From positions 682,001 to 746,000 of the forward strand of contig NZ_VFMR01000001.1 in assembly GCF_006715145.1 (NCBI RefSeq): 64,000 nucleotides of DNA, given 5' to 3'. Source of the stretch: Microbacterium sp. SLBN-146. GTDB lineage: Bacteria > Actinomycetota > Actinomycetes > Actinomycetales > Microbacteriaceae. Positions 43,518 through 56,649 of the stretch are shown here, piece after piece (position 1 is the first letter of the stretch; each line of letters opens with the position of its first letter). Below the pieces are notes generated by a model. The model did not search any database. It was not told the origin of the DNA and saw only the letters and a list, made by a program, of their open reading frames with translations. The position numbers and the translations under genes are program-made.

Positions 43518-44363
43518 TTACGGCTGCGCCCGATTGCGTCGGCGTACCAGGACGATCGTGACGACACCCGCCGCCACGACGACGGCGCCCACGATGACCC
43601 ACACCCAGACGGCTGGGAACCCGCCGTCCTCCCCCGCGTCCGCCGCGCTCGTCGCGCTCGTCGCGCTCGGGGACGGAGTCGCCGTCGACGTCGACGTCGC
43701 GCTCGGCTGAGCGCTGTCGGTCACCGTGACGGTGACGACGGCGTACACCGTCTCACCGTCGCCGACCGCGACCGTGAAGATGCCCGTCTCGGTCGAGGCG
43801 AAGGTCACGCTCGCCTCGCCACCGCTGACGTCGGCGGCGACCGACGTCGATGTTCCATCGCTTCCCGTGAGGGATCCTCCCGGCGTCGCGTCGAGACCGA
43901 ATCGGGCCGTCGTCAGCTCGCCGAGTCCCGTCGCCGTGATGGTCGACTCCTCACCGACGGCGACCGCCTCGGGGTTCGCGACGAGCGTCGTCTGCGTCGT
44001 CGGAGGGGCCGGCGACGTCACGACGATGTTCGTGATCGCGAGCACCGCCTCGCCGTCGACCACCTCGATCGTGAACGTTCCGCCCTGACTCGCCGAGAAC
44101 GTCGTCGTCGCGGTCCCGTCGGTGACCGGCACTTCGGCGGACGTACCGCCGCCGGCCAGAGCCCCTCCGGGGGCGCCTGTGACATCGAAACGGATGCTGT
44201 CGATGCCGCCGAAGCCCGTCGCGGTGATCGTCGACGAGCCCCCGACCGCGATGGTCTCAGGGCTCGCCGTCACATCGACGAGCGGTGAGGCTGCGGCGGG
44301 TGCGGCGAACGCTGCGACGGCGGCCAGCGCCGCGATCATCCCCGCGATGAGTCGGACACGCAT
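43518..44363 (-). CDS. cell-surface Ig-like repeat protein
   Basis: A 281-residue protein with a signal peptide (about 1-25, ending AAPAAA), two homologous beta-sandwich repeats (SPETIAVGGSSTITATGFGG and NPEAVAVGEESTITATGLGE, about 105 residues apart), a Ser/Thr/Pro/Ala stalk (QPSATSTSTATPSPSATS) and a C-terminal membrane helix FPAVWVWVIVGAVVVAAGVV followed by RRRNR. No LPxTG, so it is held by the membrane helix. Such stalked proteins display domains on the wall. It is encoded just upstream of the M6 protease. Confidence 0.82.
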   Translation of the reverse strand: MRVRLIAGMIAALAAVAAFAAPAAASPLVDVTASPETIAVGGSSTITATGFGGIDSIRFDVTGAPGGALAGGGTSAEVPVTDGTATTTFSASQGGTFTIEVVDGEAVLAITNIVVTSPAPPTTQTTLVANPEAVAVGEESTITATGLGELTTARFGLDATPGGSLTGSDGTSTSVAADVSGGEASVTFASTETGIFTVAVGDGETVYAVVTVTVTDSAQPSATSTSTATPSPSATSATSAADAGEDGGFPAVWVWVIVGAVVVAAGVVTIVLVRRRNRAQP

Positions 44364-44411
44364 GTCGTGCTCCCTTCCCGGGGCGCGATCATCCCGGCGC
44401 TGGCCACTCTG

Positions 44412-45425
44412 TCAGACCAGACGGCCCTTCGGCGACACCGTGTACGTGTCGTCGGCATCGTCGTACACTGCCCCGGCGAGCGCGCCGTCGATCGCGGAGA
44501 GGGTGTCCGCGTCGAGCGTCACGCCCGATGCCTTGACCGTGTCCGCGAGCTGTTCGGGACGCGATGCCCCCACGAGCGCGGCGGCGACGTTCGGGTTCTG
44601 GAGGACCCACGCGATCGCGAGCTGCGGCATCGTGAGGCCCGCCTCGGCGGCGATGGGCTTGAGCCGCTGGACGGCCTCGAGCACCTCGTCGCGGAGGAAG
44701 CTCTTGATGAAGTTCGCGCCGCTCTTCTCGTCGGTCGCCCGCGACCCGTCGGGCACCGGCTGACCGGGCAGGTACTTCCCCGACAGAACGCCCTGGGCCA
44801 TCGGCGACCAGACGATCTGCGAGATCCCGAGCTCCTCCGACGCGGGCACGACCTTGCCCTCGATGACGCGCCACAGCATCGAGTACTGGGGCTGGTTGGA
44901 GATCAGCTGGATGCCGAGATCCTTCGCCAGCGCGTGACCGTCGCGCAGCTGCTCGGCCGTCCACTCGGAGACGCCGATGTAGAGAGCCTTCCCTTGGCGG
45001 ACGACGTCGGCGAACGCCTGGAACGTCTCCTCGAGCGGCGTCTCGTGGTCGAAGCGGTGGGCCTGGTACAGGTCGACGTAGTCCGTGCCCAAGCGCGTGA
45101 GCGACCCGTTGATCGAGTCCATGATGTGCTTGCGGCTGAGCCCCGTGTCGTTGGGTCCGCCGGGACCGGTGGGGAAGTACACCTTCGTGAAGATCTCGAG
45201 CGACTCGCGTCGCCGCCCCTCGAGCGCCTTTCCGAGGACCGACTCGGCGAGCGTGTTCGCGTAGACGTCGGCGGTGTCGAACGTCGTGATCCCCGCGTCG
45301 AGGGCGGCGTGGACCGTCGCGATCGCGGCGGAGTCATCGACCTGCGATCCGTGCGTCACCCAGTTTCCGTAGGTGATCTCCGAGATCTTGAAGCCGCTGT
45401 TACCGAGGTAGCGATAGTTGACCAT
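44412..45425 (-). CDS. aldo/keto reductase (Kv-beta/YghZ-like)
   Basis: NADPH-dependent carbonyl reductase of 337 residues. The catalytic tetrad is D50, Y55 (FDTADVYAN), K81 (IFTKVYF) and H123 (YQAHRFD). Nucleotide-binding residues fall in VWSPMAQGVLSGKYLPG and LVGASRPEQLADTV. Start MVNYRYLGNSGFKISEITYG is the standard beginning of the family. Monocistronic. Confidence 0.93.
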   Translation of the reverse strand: MVNYRYLGNSGFKISEITYGNWVTHGSQVDDSAAIATVHAALDAGITTFDTADVYANTLAESVLGKALEGRRRESLEIFTKVYFPTGPGGPNDTGLSRKHIMDSINGSLTRLGTDYVDLYQAHRFDHETPLEETFQAFADVVRQGKALYIGVSEWTAEQLRDGHALAKDLGIQLISNQPQYSMLWRVIEGKVVPASEELGISQIVWSPMAQGVLSGKYLPGQPVPDGSRATDEKSGANFIKSFLRDEVLEAVQRLKPIAAEAGLTMPQLAIAWVLQNPNVAAALVGASRPEQLADTVKASGVTLDADTLSAIDGALAGAVYDDADDTYTVSPKGRLV

Positions 45426-45486
45426 CGTCCTACGCTAGCCGCGGTTCGGGATGCCGCGGGTCGACGCTCGTCGCCGCCGCGGGCGG

Positions 45487-46731
45487 TCAGTCCTCCAGTG
45501 GCGTCGCCGCGGCGACCGCGACGTCGTCCTCCGTCGCGACGAGCTGGCCGCACGCCCCGTCGATCTCCTTGCCACGGGTGTCGCGGAGCGTCGTGGGCAC
45601 GCCCTTGGCCTCGAGGCGACGCACGAACTCGTTCTGCGCAGCGCGGGTCGAGGCCGTCCAGATGGAGCCAGGGGTCGGATTGAGGGGGATGGGGTTGACG
45701 TGCACCCAGCCACGGCCGCGCTCGTTGAGCTTGTCGCCGAGCAGATCTGCGCGCCAGGCGTGGTCGTTCATGTCCTTGATCAGGGCGTATTCGATCGAGA
45801 CGCGGCGTCCGGTCTTGTCGAAGTACTCGCGGGCGGCGTCGAGCGCTTCGTCGACTTTCCACCGCGAGTTGACGGGGATCAGCTCGTCGCGGAGCTCGTC
45901 GTCGGGGGCGTGGAGCGACAGCGCGAACGTGACGGGGATGTCCTCGTTCGAGAGCTTGCGGATCGCCGGCACGAGCCCGACCGTCGAGACCGTGATGCCG
46001 CGGGCGCTCATTCCGAGGCCGCGCGTCTTGTCGGTCATGACGCGGACGGCCTGCATGACGCGGGCGTAGTTGGCGAGAGGTTCGCCCATTCCCATGAAGA
46101 CGATGTTCGACACTCGCTCGGCGGAGTGGTCGTCGCTCTTCTTGCCGCCGAGCGCACCCTCGGCGATGACGCGGTTCGCGCGCACGATCTGCTCGATGAT
46201 CTCGGCAGCCGACATGTTGCGCGTGAGACCCGCCTGTCCCGTCGCGCAGAAGGGGCAGTTCATGCCGCATCCGGCCTGCGACGAGACGCACAGCGTGATG
46301 CGCCCGGGGTATCGCATGAGCACCGACTCGACGAGCGCACCGTCGTGGAGCTTCCAGAGGAACTTGATCGTGTCGCCGCGGTCGGTCTCGAGGCGGCGGA
46401 CCTCGGTCAGCAGCGGCGGGAGCATCCCGTGCACGAACTCCTCGCGACCCTCCGCGGGGAGGTCGGTCATGTCGGCGGGGTCGTGGGTCCAGTGCGTGAA
46501 GTAGTGCTTCTCGAGCTGCTTCGCACGGAAGCCGGGCAGACCCAGTTCCTTCACCTTCTCGACGCGCTGCTCGGGCGTCAGATCGGCGAGGTGCACGGGG
46601 GGCTTCCCGCGCTTGGGGGAGGCGAACTGCAGGAGCGGCCGGCCCTCGGCATCCTTCTTCTGCGACCACCCCTCGGTCGCCGGGCGCACTTGACGCGGTT
46701 TCGTGGCGCGCACGGGAGTGGACTCGATCAT
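45487..46731 (-). CDS. rlmN: 23S rRNA/tRNA adenine-C2 methyltransferase RlmN
   Basis: Radical-SAM enzyme methylating A2503 of 23S rRNA and A37 of some tRNAs. 414 residues from ATG 46731. The Fe-S ligands are C155, C159 and C162 ([14 protein letters not shown]). Typical blocks: [51 protein letters not shown] and the methyl-carrying Cys region EIDGACGQL near the C-terminus. Divergent from bglG, 61 bases apart. Confidence 0.96.
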   Translation of the reverse strand: MIESTPVRATKPRQVRPATEGWSQKKDAEGRPLLQFASPKRGKPPVHLADLTPEQRVEKVKELGLPGFRAKQLEKHYFTHWTHDPADMTDLPAEGREEFVHGMLPPLLTEVRRLETDRGDTIKFLWKLHDGALVESVLMRYPGRITLCVSSQAGCGMNCPFCATGQAGLTRNMSAAEIIEQIVRANRVIAEGALGGKKSDDHSAERVSNIVFMGMGEPLANYARVMQAVRVMTDKTRGLGMSARGITVSTVGLVPAIRKLSNEDIPVTFALSLHAPDDELRDELIPVNSRWKVDEALDAAREYFDKTGRRVSIEYALIKDMNDHAWRADLLGDKLNERGRGWVHVNPIPLNPTPGSIWTASTRAAQNEFVRRLEAKGVPTTLRDTRGKEIDGACGQLVATEDDVAVAAATPLED

Positions 46732-46792
46732 GCTGACCAGGGTACCGACCCACCCTGCGCGCGGGCCGGGTGCAGGTTCTAGACTGCCGTCC

Positions 46793-51221
<4,429 letters not shown>

Positions 51222-51274
51222 CCGGAGACGACTCGGCCCGGGGTGCGCGGCATCCCGGGCCTGCGGAGCATCCC

Positions 51275-52141
51275 ATGACACACCCCCGTATCGTCTTCCT
51301 CGACGTCGACGGAACGCTCATCGATCATCGGCAGCACCTCGCCCCGTCGGCCGTCGCCGCCGTGCGGGAGGCGCGTGCCGCGGGACACCTCGTGTACCTG
51401 GCGACGGGGCGTTCCCGCGCCGAGATTCCGGCCGCCGTCGCCGCCGTCGGCTTCGACGGCGTCGTGTCTGCCGGCGGAGGATTCATCGAACGCGGCGAAG
51501 AGCTGCTCGCGGCTCGGACGATGCCCGACGCATCCGTCGTCGGCATCGTGGAGTTCTTCCAGCGCCACGGGATCGAATACACGCTGCAGGCCTACGAGTC
51601 GGCCTATCCGAGCCCTGGGCTGCTCGCACGCCTGGCACCGCTGTTCGCCGAGAGCGACGACCGTCGCGAGCGCGGCGAGCGGCTCGCCGACACGATGGCC
51701 TATCGCGGGCCGGCGCCGATGACCGGCATCGCGAAGGCGACGTTCTTCGGAACCGACCCCGGCACGTTCGCGACCGTGCGCGACGGGCTCGGCGACCACT
51801 TCCACGTCATCACGGGGACGATCCCGTATCTCGGCGAGGCGGGTGGCGAAGTGAGCCTGGTCGGCATGAACAAGGGCACCGCGATCACGTGGCTCGTCGA
51901 GGTCCTCGGGCTCGACATCGCCGACTCCATCGCGATCGGCGACAGCGTCAACGACCTCGAGATGCTCGAGGTCGCGGGTCTCGGGATCGCGATGGGCGAC
52001 GCACCCGCGCACGTGATCTCGCGGGCCGATGACGTCACGACGTCATGCGAGGAGGACGGCGTCTGGAATGCCCTCGTCCGGCATGGGCTCATCGATCACG
52101 GTTCGTCGATCCCGGTTCTCGGTCCCGCCGCGAGGAGCTGA
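51275..52141 (+). CDS. HAD superfamily (Cof-type) phosphatase
   Basis: A 288-residue sugar-phosphate-type phosphatase. HAD motif I FLDVDGT (D10, D12), motif II LATGRSR, motif III lysine in VGMNKGTAI and motif IV IAIGDSVNDLEML. The cap domain (about 85-190) is of Cof/IIB type. It follows bglA by 53 bases and may dephosphorylate sugar phosphates from that pathway. A paralogue lies at 52886. Confidence 0.9.
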   Translation: MTHPRIVFLDVDGTLIDHRQHLAPSAVAAVREARAAGHLVYLATGRSRAEIPAAVAAVGFDGVVSAGGGFIERGEELLAARTMPDASVVGIVEFFQRHGIEYTLQAYESAYPSPGLLARLAPLFAESDDRRERGERLADTMAYRGPAPMTGIAKATFFGTDPGTFATVRDGLGDHFHVITGTIPYLGEAGGEVSLVGMNKGTAITWLVEVLGLDIADSIAIGDSVNDLEMLEVAGLGIAMGDAPAHVISRADDVTTSCEEDGVWNALVRHGLIDHGSSIPVLGPAARS

Positions 52142-52218
52142 GCGACGCACTACTGTTCAGGTGATGCCGCGACGATCCCGTAGCTGCGGCGCGGATCGCC
52201 CGAGAGGACGTCGACGAC

Positions 52219-52863
52219 GTGGTGCCCCCCGACAACCTGCTCGCGTTCACGCTCGCGGCGCTCGTGCTGATCGCGATTCCCGGCCCGGCCGTCCTGTTCT
52301 CGGTCGGGCGCACGCTCGCGCTCGGTCGCGTGGGAGGGTTTCTGAGCGTCGCGGGGGTCACGCTCGCCCTCATCCCCATCGTGGGTCTCGTCGCCCTCGG
52401 CGTCGGCGGCATCGTGGCGCGATCGGTTCCCCTGTTCACGGCGCTCAAGATCGTCGGCGCCCTGTATCTCGTGTACCTCGGCGTCCAGGCGATCCGGCAC
52501 CGGAAGCGCGCCGCCTCGGCCGCGATCGATCCGGCCGCCCTTCCCCGATCGCACGGGCGCCAGCTCTGGCAGGGGTTCGTCGTCGGCATCACCAACCCGA
52601 AGACCATCGCGTTCTTCGTCGCGGTCCTTCCGCAGTTCGTCGACCTGAGCGCCGGCGCCGTCGCCTTCCAGATGCTCGAGCTCGGCGTCGTCTTCGCCGT
52701 CATCGCGCTCCTCTGCGATTCGGTGTGGGTCATCGCTGCCGCGGCGGCGCGGACCTGGTTCGCGCGGTCACCGCGACGCATCGAGGCGCTGACCGCCACC
52801 GGCGGCGGCATGATGATCGGGCTGGGCGGACTTCTCGCGGTCACCGGGGGCGCGAAGGCCTGA
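52219..52863 (+). CDS. LysE/RhtB family amino-acid exporter
   Basis: A 214-residue inner-membrane exporter with five to six helices, starting at GTG 52219 (GAGAGG upstream). Diagnostic are LIAIPGPAVLFSVGRTLALG near the N-terminus, KIVGALYLVYLGVQAIR and FVVGITNPKTIAFFVAVLPQF. Substrate unknown. It lies between two HAD phosphatase genes on the same strand. Confidence 0.9.
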   Translation: MVPPDNLLAFTLAALVLIAIPGPAVLFSVGRTLALGRVGGFLSVAGVTLALIPIVGLVALGVGGIVARSVPLFTALKIVGALYLVYLGVQAIRHRKRAASAAIDPAALPRSHGRQLWQGFVVGITNPKTIAFFVAVLPQFVDLSAGAVAFQMLELGVVFAVIALLCDSVWVIAAAAARTWFARSPRRIEALTATGGGMMIGLGGLLAVTGGAKA

Positions 52864-52885
52864 CGCGCACCGCGACAATGGAGCC

Positions 52886-53749
52886 ATGAGTTCCGCACCG
52901 CGCACCGTGTTCATCGACGTCGACGGAACGATCCTCGAGCATGGTGCCGGCGTGGCTCCCTCGACGGTCGTCGCGATCCGCGCGGCGCGCGCGAACGGGC
53001 ACCGCGTGCTCCTGTGCACGGGGCGCGCTCGCGGTGACATCCACCCGTCGGTCGTCGAGATCGGGTTCGACGGCGGCATCACGAACGGCGGCGTGACGGC
53101 TGAGATCGACGGCGAGACGGTGGTGTCGCGGCTCATGCCCGCGGCATCCGTCGACCGCATGGTGTCGGCGTTCGAGCGCCACGGAACCCACTACTTCCTG
53201 CAGACCGACGACGAGGTGTTCGCGAGCGCGGGGATGACGGCACTCGTCCGTGCGCACGTGCGCGAGTTGCAGGAGAAGGATGCCGCCGACGGCGTCGTCC
53301 GGGCGGAGGACTCCCTCGCGGGTCTCGCGAACCGCACGTACCGCGACGTCGCCGCTGCGCCGGCCGATGAGATCGCCAAGTCGGTGTTCGTGAGCCTCGA
53401 GGGCGACGGGCTCGAGACGCTCGCGAGCGACCTCGGCGACGAGTTCCACGTCGTGCCCGGCAGCATCCCGCTCCCCGGCGGATCGAACGGCGAGATCTGC
53501 CTGCGCGGCACCAACAAGGGCTCGGCGATCGCACTCGTCCTGGATCACCTGGGGGTGGATGCCGCCGAAGCGATCGGGATCGGCGACAGCTGGAACGACG
53601 TCGAGATGTTCGAGGTGTGCGGCACGAGCGTCGCGATGGGCAACGCCCTGCCCGAGCTCAAGGCGATGGCGGACCACGTCACGACGAGCATCGCCGAGGA
53701 CGGCGTCTGGAACGCGTTCCGCCACCTCGGCCTGCTGACGCCGCGCTGA
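52886..53749 (+). CDS. HAD superfamily (Cof-type) phosphatase, paralogue
   Basis: A 287-residue HAD enzyme closely resembling the one at 51275: motif I FIDVDGT (D11, D13), LCTGRARGD, RGTNKGSAI and IGIGDSWNDVEMF, and a shared ending EDGVWNAFRHLGLL. Probably a duplication product. It starts 22 bases after the LysE gene. Substrate not inferable. Confidence 0.9.
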   Translation: MSSAPRTVFIDVDGTILEHGAGVAPSTVVAIRAARANGHRVLLCTGRARGDIHPSVVEIGFDGGITNGGVTAEIDGETVVSRLMPAASVDRMVSAFERHGTHYFLQTDDEVFASAGMTALVRAHVRELQEKDAADGVVRAEDSLAGLANRTYRDVAAAPADEIAKSVFVSLEGDGLETLASDLGDEFHVVPGSIPLPGGSNGEICLRGTNKGSAIALVLDHLGVDAAEAIGIGDSWNDVEMFEVCGTSVAMGNALPELKAMADHVTTSIAEDGVWNAFRHLGLLTPR

Positions 53750-53784
53750 CGGTTCCTTCGGGCGGCGCGGACGTCTCGGCGAGC

Positions 53785-53977
53785 CCGGGGACCTCGCCGA
53801 AGCAGGACGGTACGCACCCCGGTCTCGGCGAAACCCCCGGTCTCGGCGCCTGGGCCGGCCCGCGCGCATCACGTCGGGCATGTCGCAGTGCACAGCGGCA
53901 TCCGTCACGGAGACCGGGAATCTCGCCGAAGCAGGACGGCACGCACCCCGGTCTCGGCGACACCCCCGGTCTCGGGG
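53785..53977. repeat. two direct copies of a ~64-bp intergenic repeat
   Basis: Copies at 53785-53848 and 53914-53977 differ at only a few positions; the core is CTCGCCGAAGCAGGACGG, then ACGCACCCCGGTCTCGGCGA, then CCCCCGGTCTCGG. Each contains the CACCCCG and CTCGGCGA motifs seen in the 65-bp elements at 19.3 and 54.9 kb. The 242-base gap between convergent genes has no ORF of its own. Confidence 0.85.
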
Positions 53978-53991
53978 AACCCGTCGCCGGG

Positions 53992-54828
53992 CTACAGGAA
54001 GATGTCGGGGAAGAGCTCGGCGTTGGGCGTGCCGGGGACGGCGGCGTACCGCGCGAAGTCGGTGACACCGGCATCCGTCAGCACGTCCTCGACGATGAGC
54101 GAGCGTCCCGTGTAGTCGCGGGACGACTGCAGGAAGACCTCGTACGCGGCATCGGCGTAGATCTCGGGCGTACGGCTGGCCTTCATCATGGCGTCACCGC
54201 CGAGCGCGAACTGCACGGCCGCCGTCGCGATCGTCGTCGCGGGCCACAGCGTGTTGGCCGCGATCCCGAAGCGTCCGAACTCCGCCGCCATGCCGAGTGT
54301 CGCCATCGTCATGCCGTACTTCGCGAGCGTGTATCCCGTGTGGGCACCGAGCCACTTCGGGTCGAGGTTGAGCGGCGGTGACAGCGACAGGATGTGCGGG
54401 TTCTCGGCATCCTTCAGGATGGGCGCCGCGGCGCGCGAGAGCATGAAAGTGCCGCGCACGTTGACGTCCTGCATGAGGTCGTACTTCTTCGCGGGCAGGT
54501 CGAGCGACCGCGACAGGTCGATGACGGACGCGTTGTTCACGACGATGTCGATGCCGCCGAACTCGCCTTGCGTCGTGAGCACGGCCCCCGTGACGTCGTC
54601 GTCGTTGCGCACGTCGCCGACGATCGGGAGGGCGTTGCCGCCCGCTTCGCGGATCTGCTCGGCGGCCGAGTGCACGGTCCCCTCGAGCTTGGGGTGGGGC
54701 GTGTCGGTCTTCGCCAGCAGGGCGATGTTCGCCCCGTCACGCGCCGCGCGGAGGGCGATCGCGAGCCCGATGCCGCGACTCCCGCCCGACATGAGGATGG
54801 TCTTTCCTGCGAGGCTCTGCGTTGTCAT
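53992..54828 (-). CDS. SDR family oxidoreductase (HSDL2-like)
   Basis: A 278-residue short-chain dehydrogenase from ATG 54828. Cofactor motif MSGGSRGIGLAIAL, IVVNNAS, and active site Y-x3-K in TGYTLAKYGMT; the preceding serine block is SLSPPLNLDP. The C-terminal VFLQSSRDYTGRSLIVEDVL and FARYAAVPG match hydroxysteroid dehydrogenase-like protein 2 and bacterial homologues, which act on fatty-acyl or steroid-like substrates. It heads in the same direction as the two downstream-coordinate lipid genes. Confidence 0.9.
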   Translation of the reverse strand: MTTQSLAGKTILMSGGSRGIGLAIALRAARDGANIALLAKTDTPHPKLEGTVHSAAEQIREAGGNALPIVGDVRNDDDVTGAVLTTQGEFGGIDIVVNNASVIDLSRSLDLPAKKYDLMQDVNVRGTFMLSRAAAPILKDAENPHILSLSPPLNLDPKWLGAHTGYTLAKYGMTMATLGMAAEFGRFGIAANTLWPATTIATAAVQFALGGDAMMKASRTPEIYADAAYEVFLQSSRDYTGRSLIVEDVLTDAGVTDFARYAAVPGTPNAELFPDIFL

Positions 54829-54877
54829 CTCTGGGTCTCCTGGTCCGCAGTCAGTGTCGACACCCCGCGATATCGAC

Positions 54878-54942
54878 GAGACACCCCGTAAATGCGCGCG
54901 CACGACGGGGTGGCTCGGCGAGAACCCGGGGTCTCGGCGAGG
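54878..54942. repeat. 65-bp dispersed intergenic repeat, copy B
   Basis: Begins GAGACACCCCGTAAATGCGC and ends GGGGTCTCGGCGAGG; matches 19271-19335. ACCCCG and CGGGGTG arms flank ATGCGCGCGC. Located in the 131-base gap between an SDR gene and an enoyl-CoA hydratase-family gene on the minus strand. Confidence 0.8.
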
Positions 54943-54959
54943 AGGGGGGTGGGGGCTGG

Positions 54960-55739
54960 TCAGGCATCGGGGGTGGCCCGCTTCCGGGCGGATGCCGCGA
55001 AGGCCGCGATCCTCGCGCGCGAGGCTTCCGTATCGAACGCCGCGCCGATCGTGGCGGCCTCGTCGTCCAGGTTCTCGGCGAAGGAGCGGTGCGCTCCTGT
55101 CCGCACGAGGCGCTTGGCCTGGCCGAACGCGGCCGTCGCTCCGTCGAGCCAGGAGCGCGCGATCTCGAGCGCACGCACGCCGGGGTCGGCGGCGACCTCG
55201 GTCACCAGCCCCCAGTCGAGCGCGGTCTCGGCGTCGATCGTGAGGTCCTGCAGGAGGAGCTGGAGCGCGCGGCGCTGCCCGACCGCGGCGGGGAGCAGCG
55301 TCGAGACGCCGAGGTCGGGAGTGAGGCCGATGTTGGCGTACTTGCTGACGAACTTCGCCGATCCGGATGCCACGACGTAGTCGGCCGTCAGCATGAGGCC
55401 GAGACCACCGCCGGCGACGGCACCCTGTACGGCGGCGACGATGGGCGTGTCCGACTCGACGAGCGTGCGGATGCCGTCGTGGATGACGTGCGCCGCCTCG
55501 GTCACCTGCGGTCCTGCCGCGCCCGACGTCGCCATCGCGACGACGTCGCCTCCCGCGCAGAAGGCGGGGCCCGCGGCATCCAGGAGAATCGCTCCCACCG
55601 ACGGGTCGTTCGTCACCTCGTGCGCGACGTCACGCCACCGCGCGCCCATATCGAAGTCCATCGCGTTGAGGAACGCCGGTCGGTTGAAGGTGACGCGGGC
55701 GAGCCCCGCATCGATGTCAACGAGAATCGTGTCGCTCAC
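54960..55739 (-). CDS. enoyl-CoA hydratase/isomerase family protein (PaaG-like)
   Basis: A 259-residue crotonase-fold protein with oxyanion-hole blocks AFCAGGDVVAM and AVAGGGLGLMLTADY. The two glutamates of true hydratases are absent: GGCE is GGLG, and the second site reads YANIGLTPDLGVS. An Asp in that second block is typical of PaaG-type isomerases, so a double-bond isomerase is more likely than a hydratase (inference). The C-terminus AAFAASARKR is usual. The SDR gene upstream overlaps its start by four bases. Confidence 0.88.
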   Translation of the reverse strand: MSDTILVDIDAGLARVTFNRPAFLNAMDFDMGARWRDVAHEVTNDPSVGAILLDAAGPAFCAGGDVVAMATSGAAGPQVTEAAHVIHDGIRTLVESDTPIVAAVQGAVAGGGLGLMLTADYVVASGSAKFVSKYANIGLTPDLGVSTLLPAAVGQRRALQLLLQDLTIDAETALDWGLVTEVAADPGVRALEIARSWLDGATAAFGQAKRLVRTGAHRSFAENLDDEAATIGAAFDTEASRARIAAFAASARKRATPDA

Positions 55740-56497
55740 TTGGGTGCCATCCTTATCGCTCCGTCGAGACGGATCGTCTCGCCGTTGAGATAGCCGTTGT
55801 CGACGATCGACATGACGAGCCGCGCGTACTCGTCGGGCCGGCCGAGGCGAGCGGGGTAGGGGACCTGTTGACCGAGGGAGTCCTGCGCCGCCTGCGGGAG
55901 ACCCATGAGCATCGGCGTCTCCATGATCCCGGGGGCGACCGTCACGACGCGGATGCCGTGGCGTGCGAGTTCTCGCGCGATCGGGAGCGTCATCGCGTGG
56001 ACGCCGCCCTTGCTGGCAGCGTACGCGGGCTGACCGATCTGTCCGTCGAAGGCGGCGACGGAGGCCGTGTTGACGATGACGCCGTGGTCACCGTCGGGGG
56101 TCGGATCGGTCGTGGCCATGGCGGCGGCGGCCTGGGCGATGACGTTGTAGGTGCCGACGAGGTTGACGCGGACGACCTTCTCGAAGAGTGCGAGGGGTGT
56201 CGGCGCCCCGTCGCGGTCGAGGACCTTCGCGGGTGGCGCGATGCCGGCGCAGTTGACGACGACACGGAGCGGACCGGTGGACGCCGCCGTCTCGACGGCC
56301 GCCGCGACCTCCGCGGGGTCGGTGACGTCGGCGGGGGCGAAGCGGGCACCGAGCTCTGCGGCGATCTCCTCGCCCGGCGACGTCGGAAGGTCGACGATCG
56401 TGACCGTCGCACCCGCTGCCGCGAGGCGACGGGCCGTGGCGAGGCCGAGCCCGCTCGCACCGCCCGTCACGAGGGCCGAGGCATCCGTCAGATCCAT
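55736..56497 (-). CDS. SDR family 3-hydroxyacyl-CoA dehydrogenase
   Basis: A 253-residue short-chain dehydrogenase from ATG 56497 (GAAGGAG upstream). Cofactor motif TGGASGLGLATARRL, NCAGIAPP, serine in NTASVAAFDG and active site YAASKGGVHAM. The sequence IARELARHGIRVVTVAPGIMETPML and the length match type II 3-hydroxyacyl-CoA dehydrogenase (HSD17B10-like). Coupled to the PaaG-like gene, which fits oxidation of a modified acyl-CoA. Confidence 0.9.
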   Translation of the reverse strand: MDLTDASALVTGGASGLGLATARRLAAAGATVTIVDLPTSPGEEIAAELGARFAPADVTDPAEVAAAVETAASTGPLRVVVNCAGIAPPAKVLDRDGAPTPLALFEKVVRVNLVGTYNVIAQAAAAMATTDPTPDGDHGVIVNTASVAAFDGQIGQPAYAASKGGVHAMTLPIARELARHGIRVVTVAPGIMETPMLMGLPQAAQDSLGQQVPYPARLGRPDEYARLVMSIVDNGYLNGETIRLDGAIRMAPK

Positions 56498-56548
56498 GCG
56501 TTCTCCTTCGAACAGGCGGGCCGACCGCGGACGTCGGTGGCATTGCAT

Positions 56549-56565
56549 CCCAGTTTACCTGGGAC
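56549..56565. promoter_or_regulatory. palindrome TCCCAGTTTACCTGGGA upstream of the SDR/hydratase genes
   Basis: Perfect 6-bp arms (TCCCAG/CTGGGA) around five bases, 52 bases before the SDR start codon. On the minus strand TAAACT within it could be a -10. Candidate operator for a TetR-like regulator of lipid genes, not encoded nearby. Confidence 0.5.
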
Positions 56566-56649
56566 TGGGTGTCACGCGATGACCTATGGATGTCCGCATC
56601 CGGTCGCGTGCGGACTTCAGTCTGCCGCGAGCGCCGTCCGAGCGCGAGC

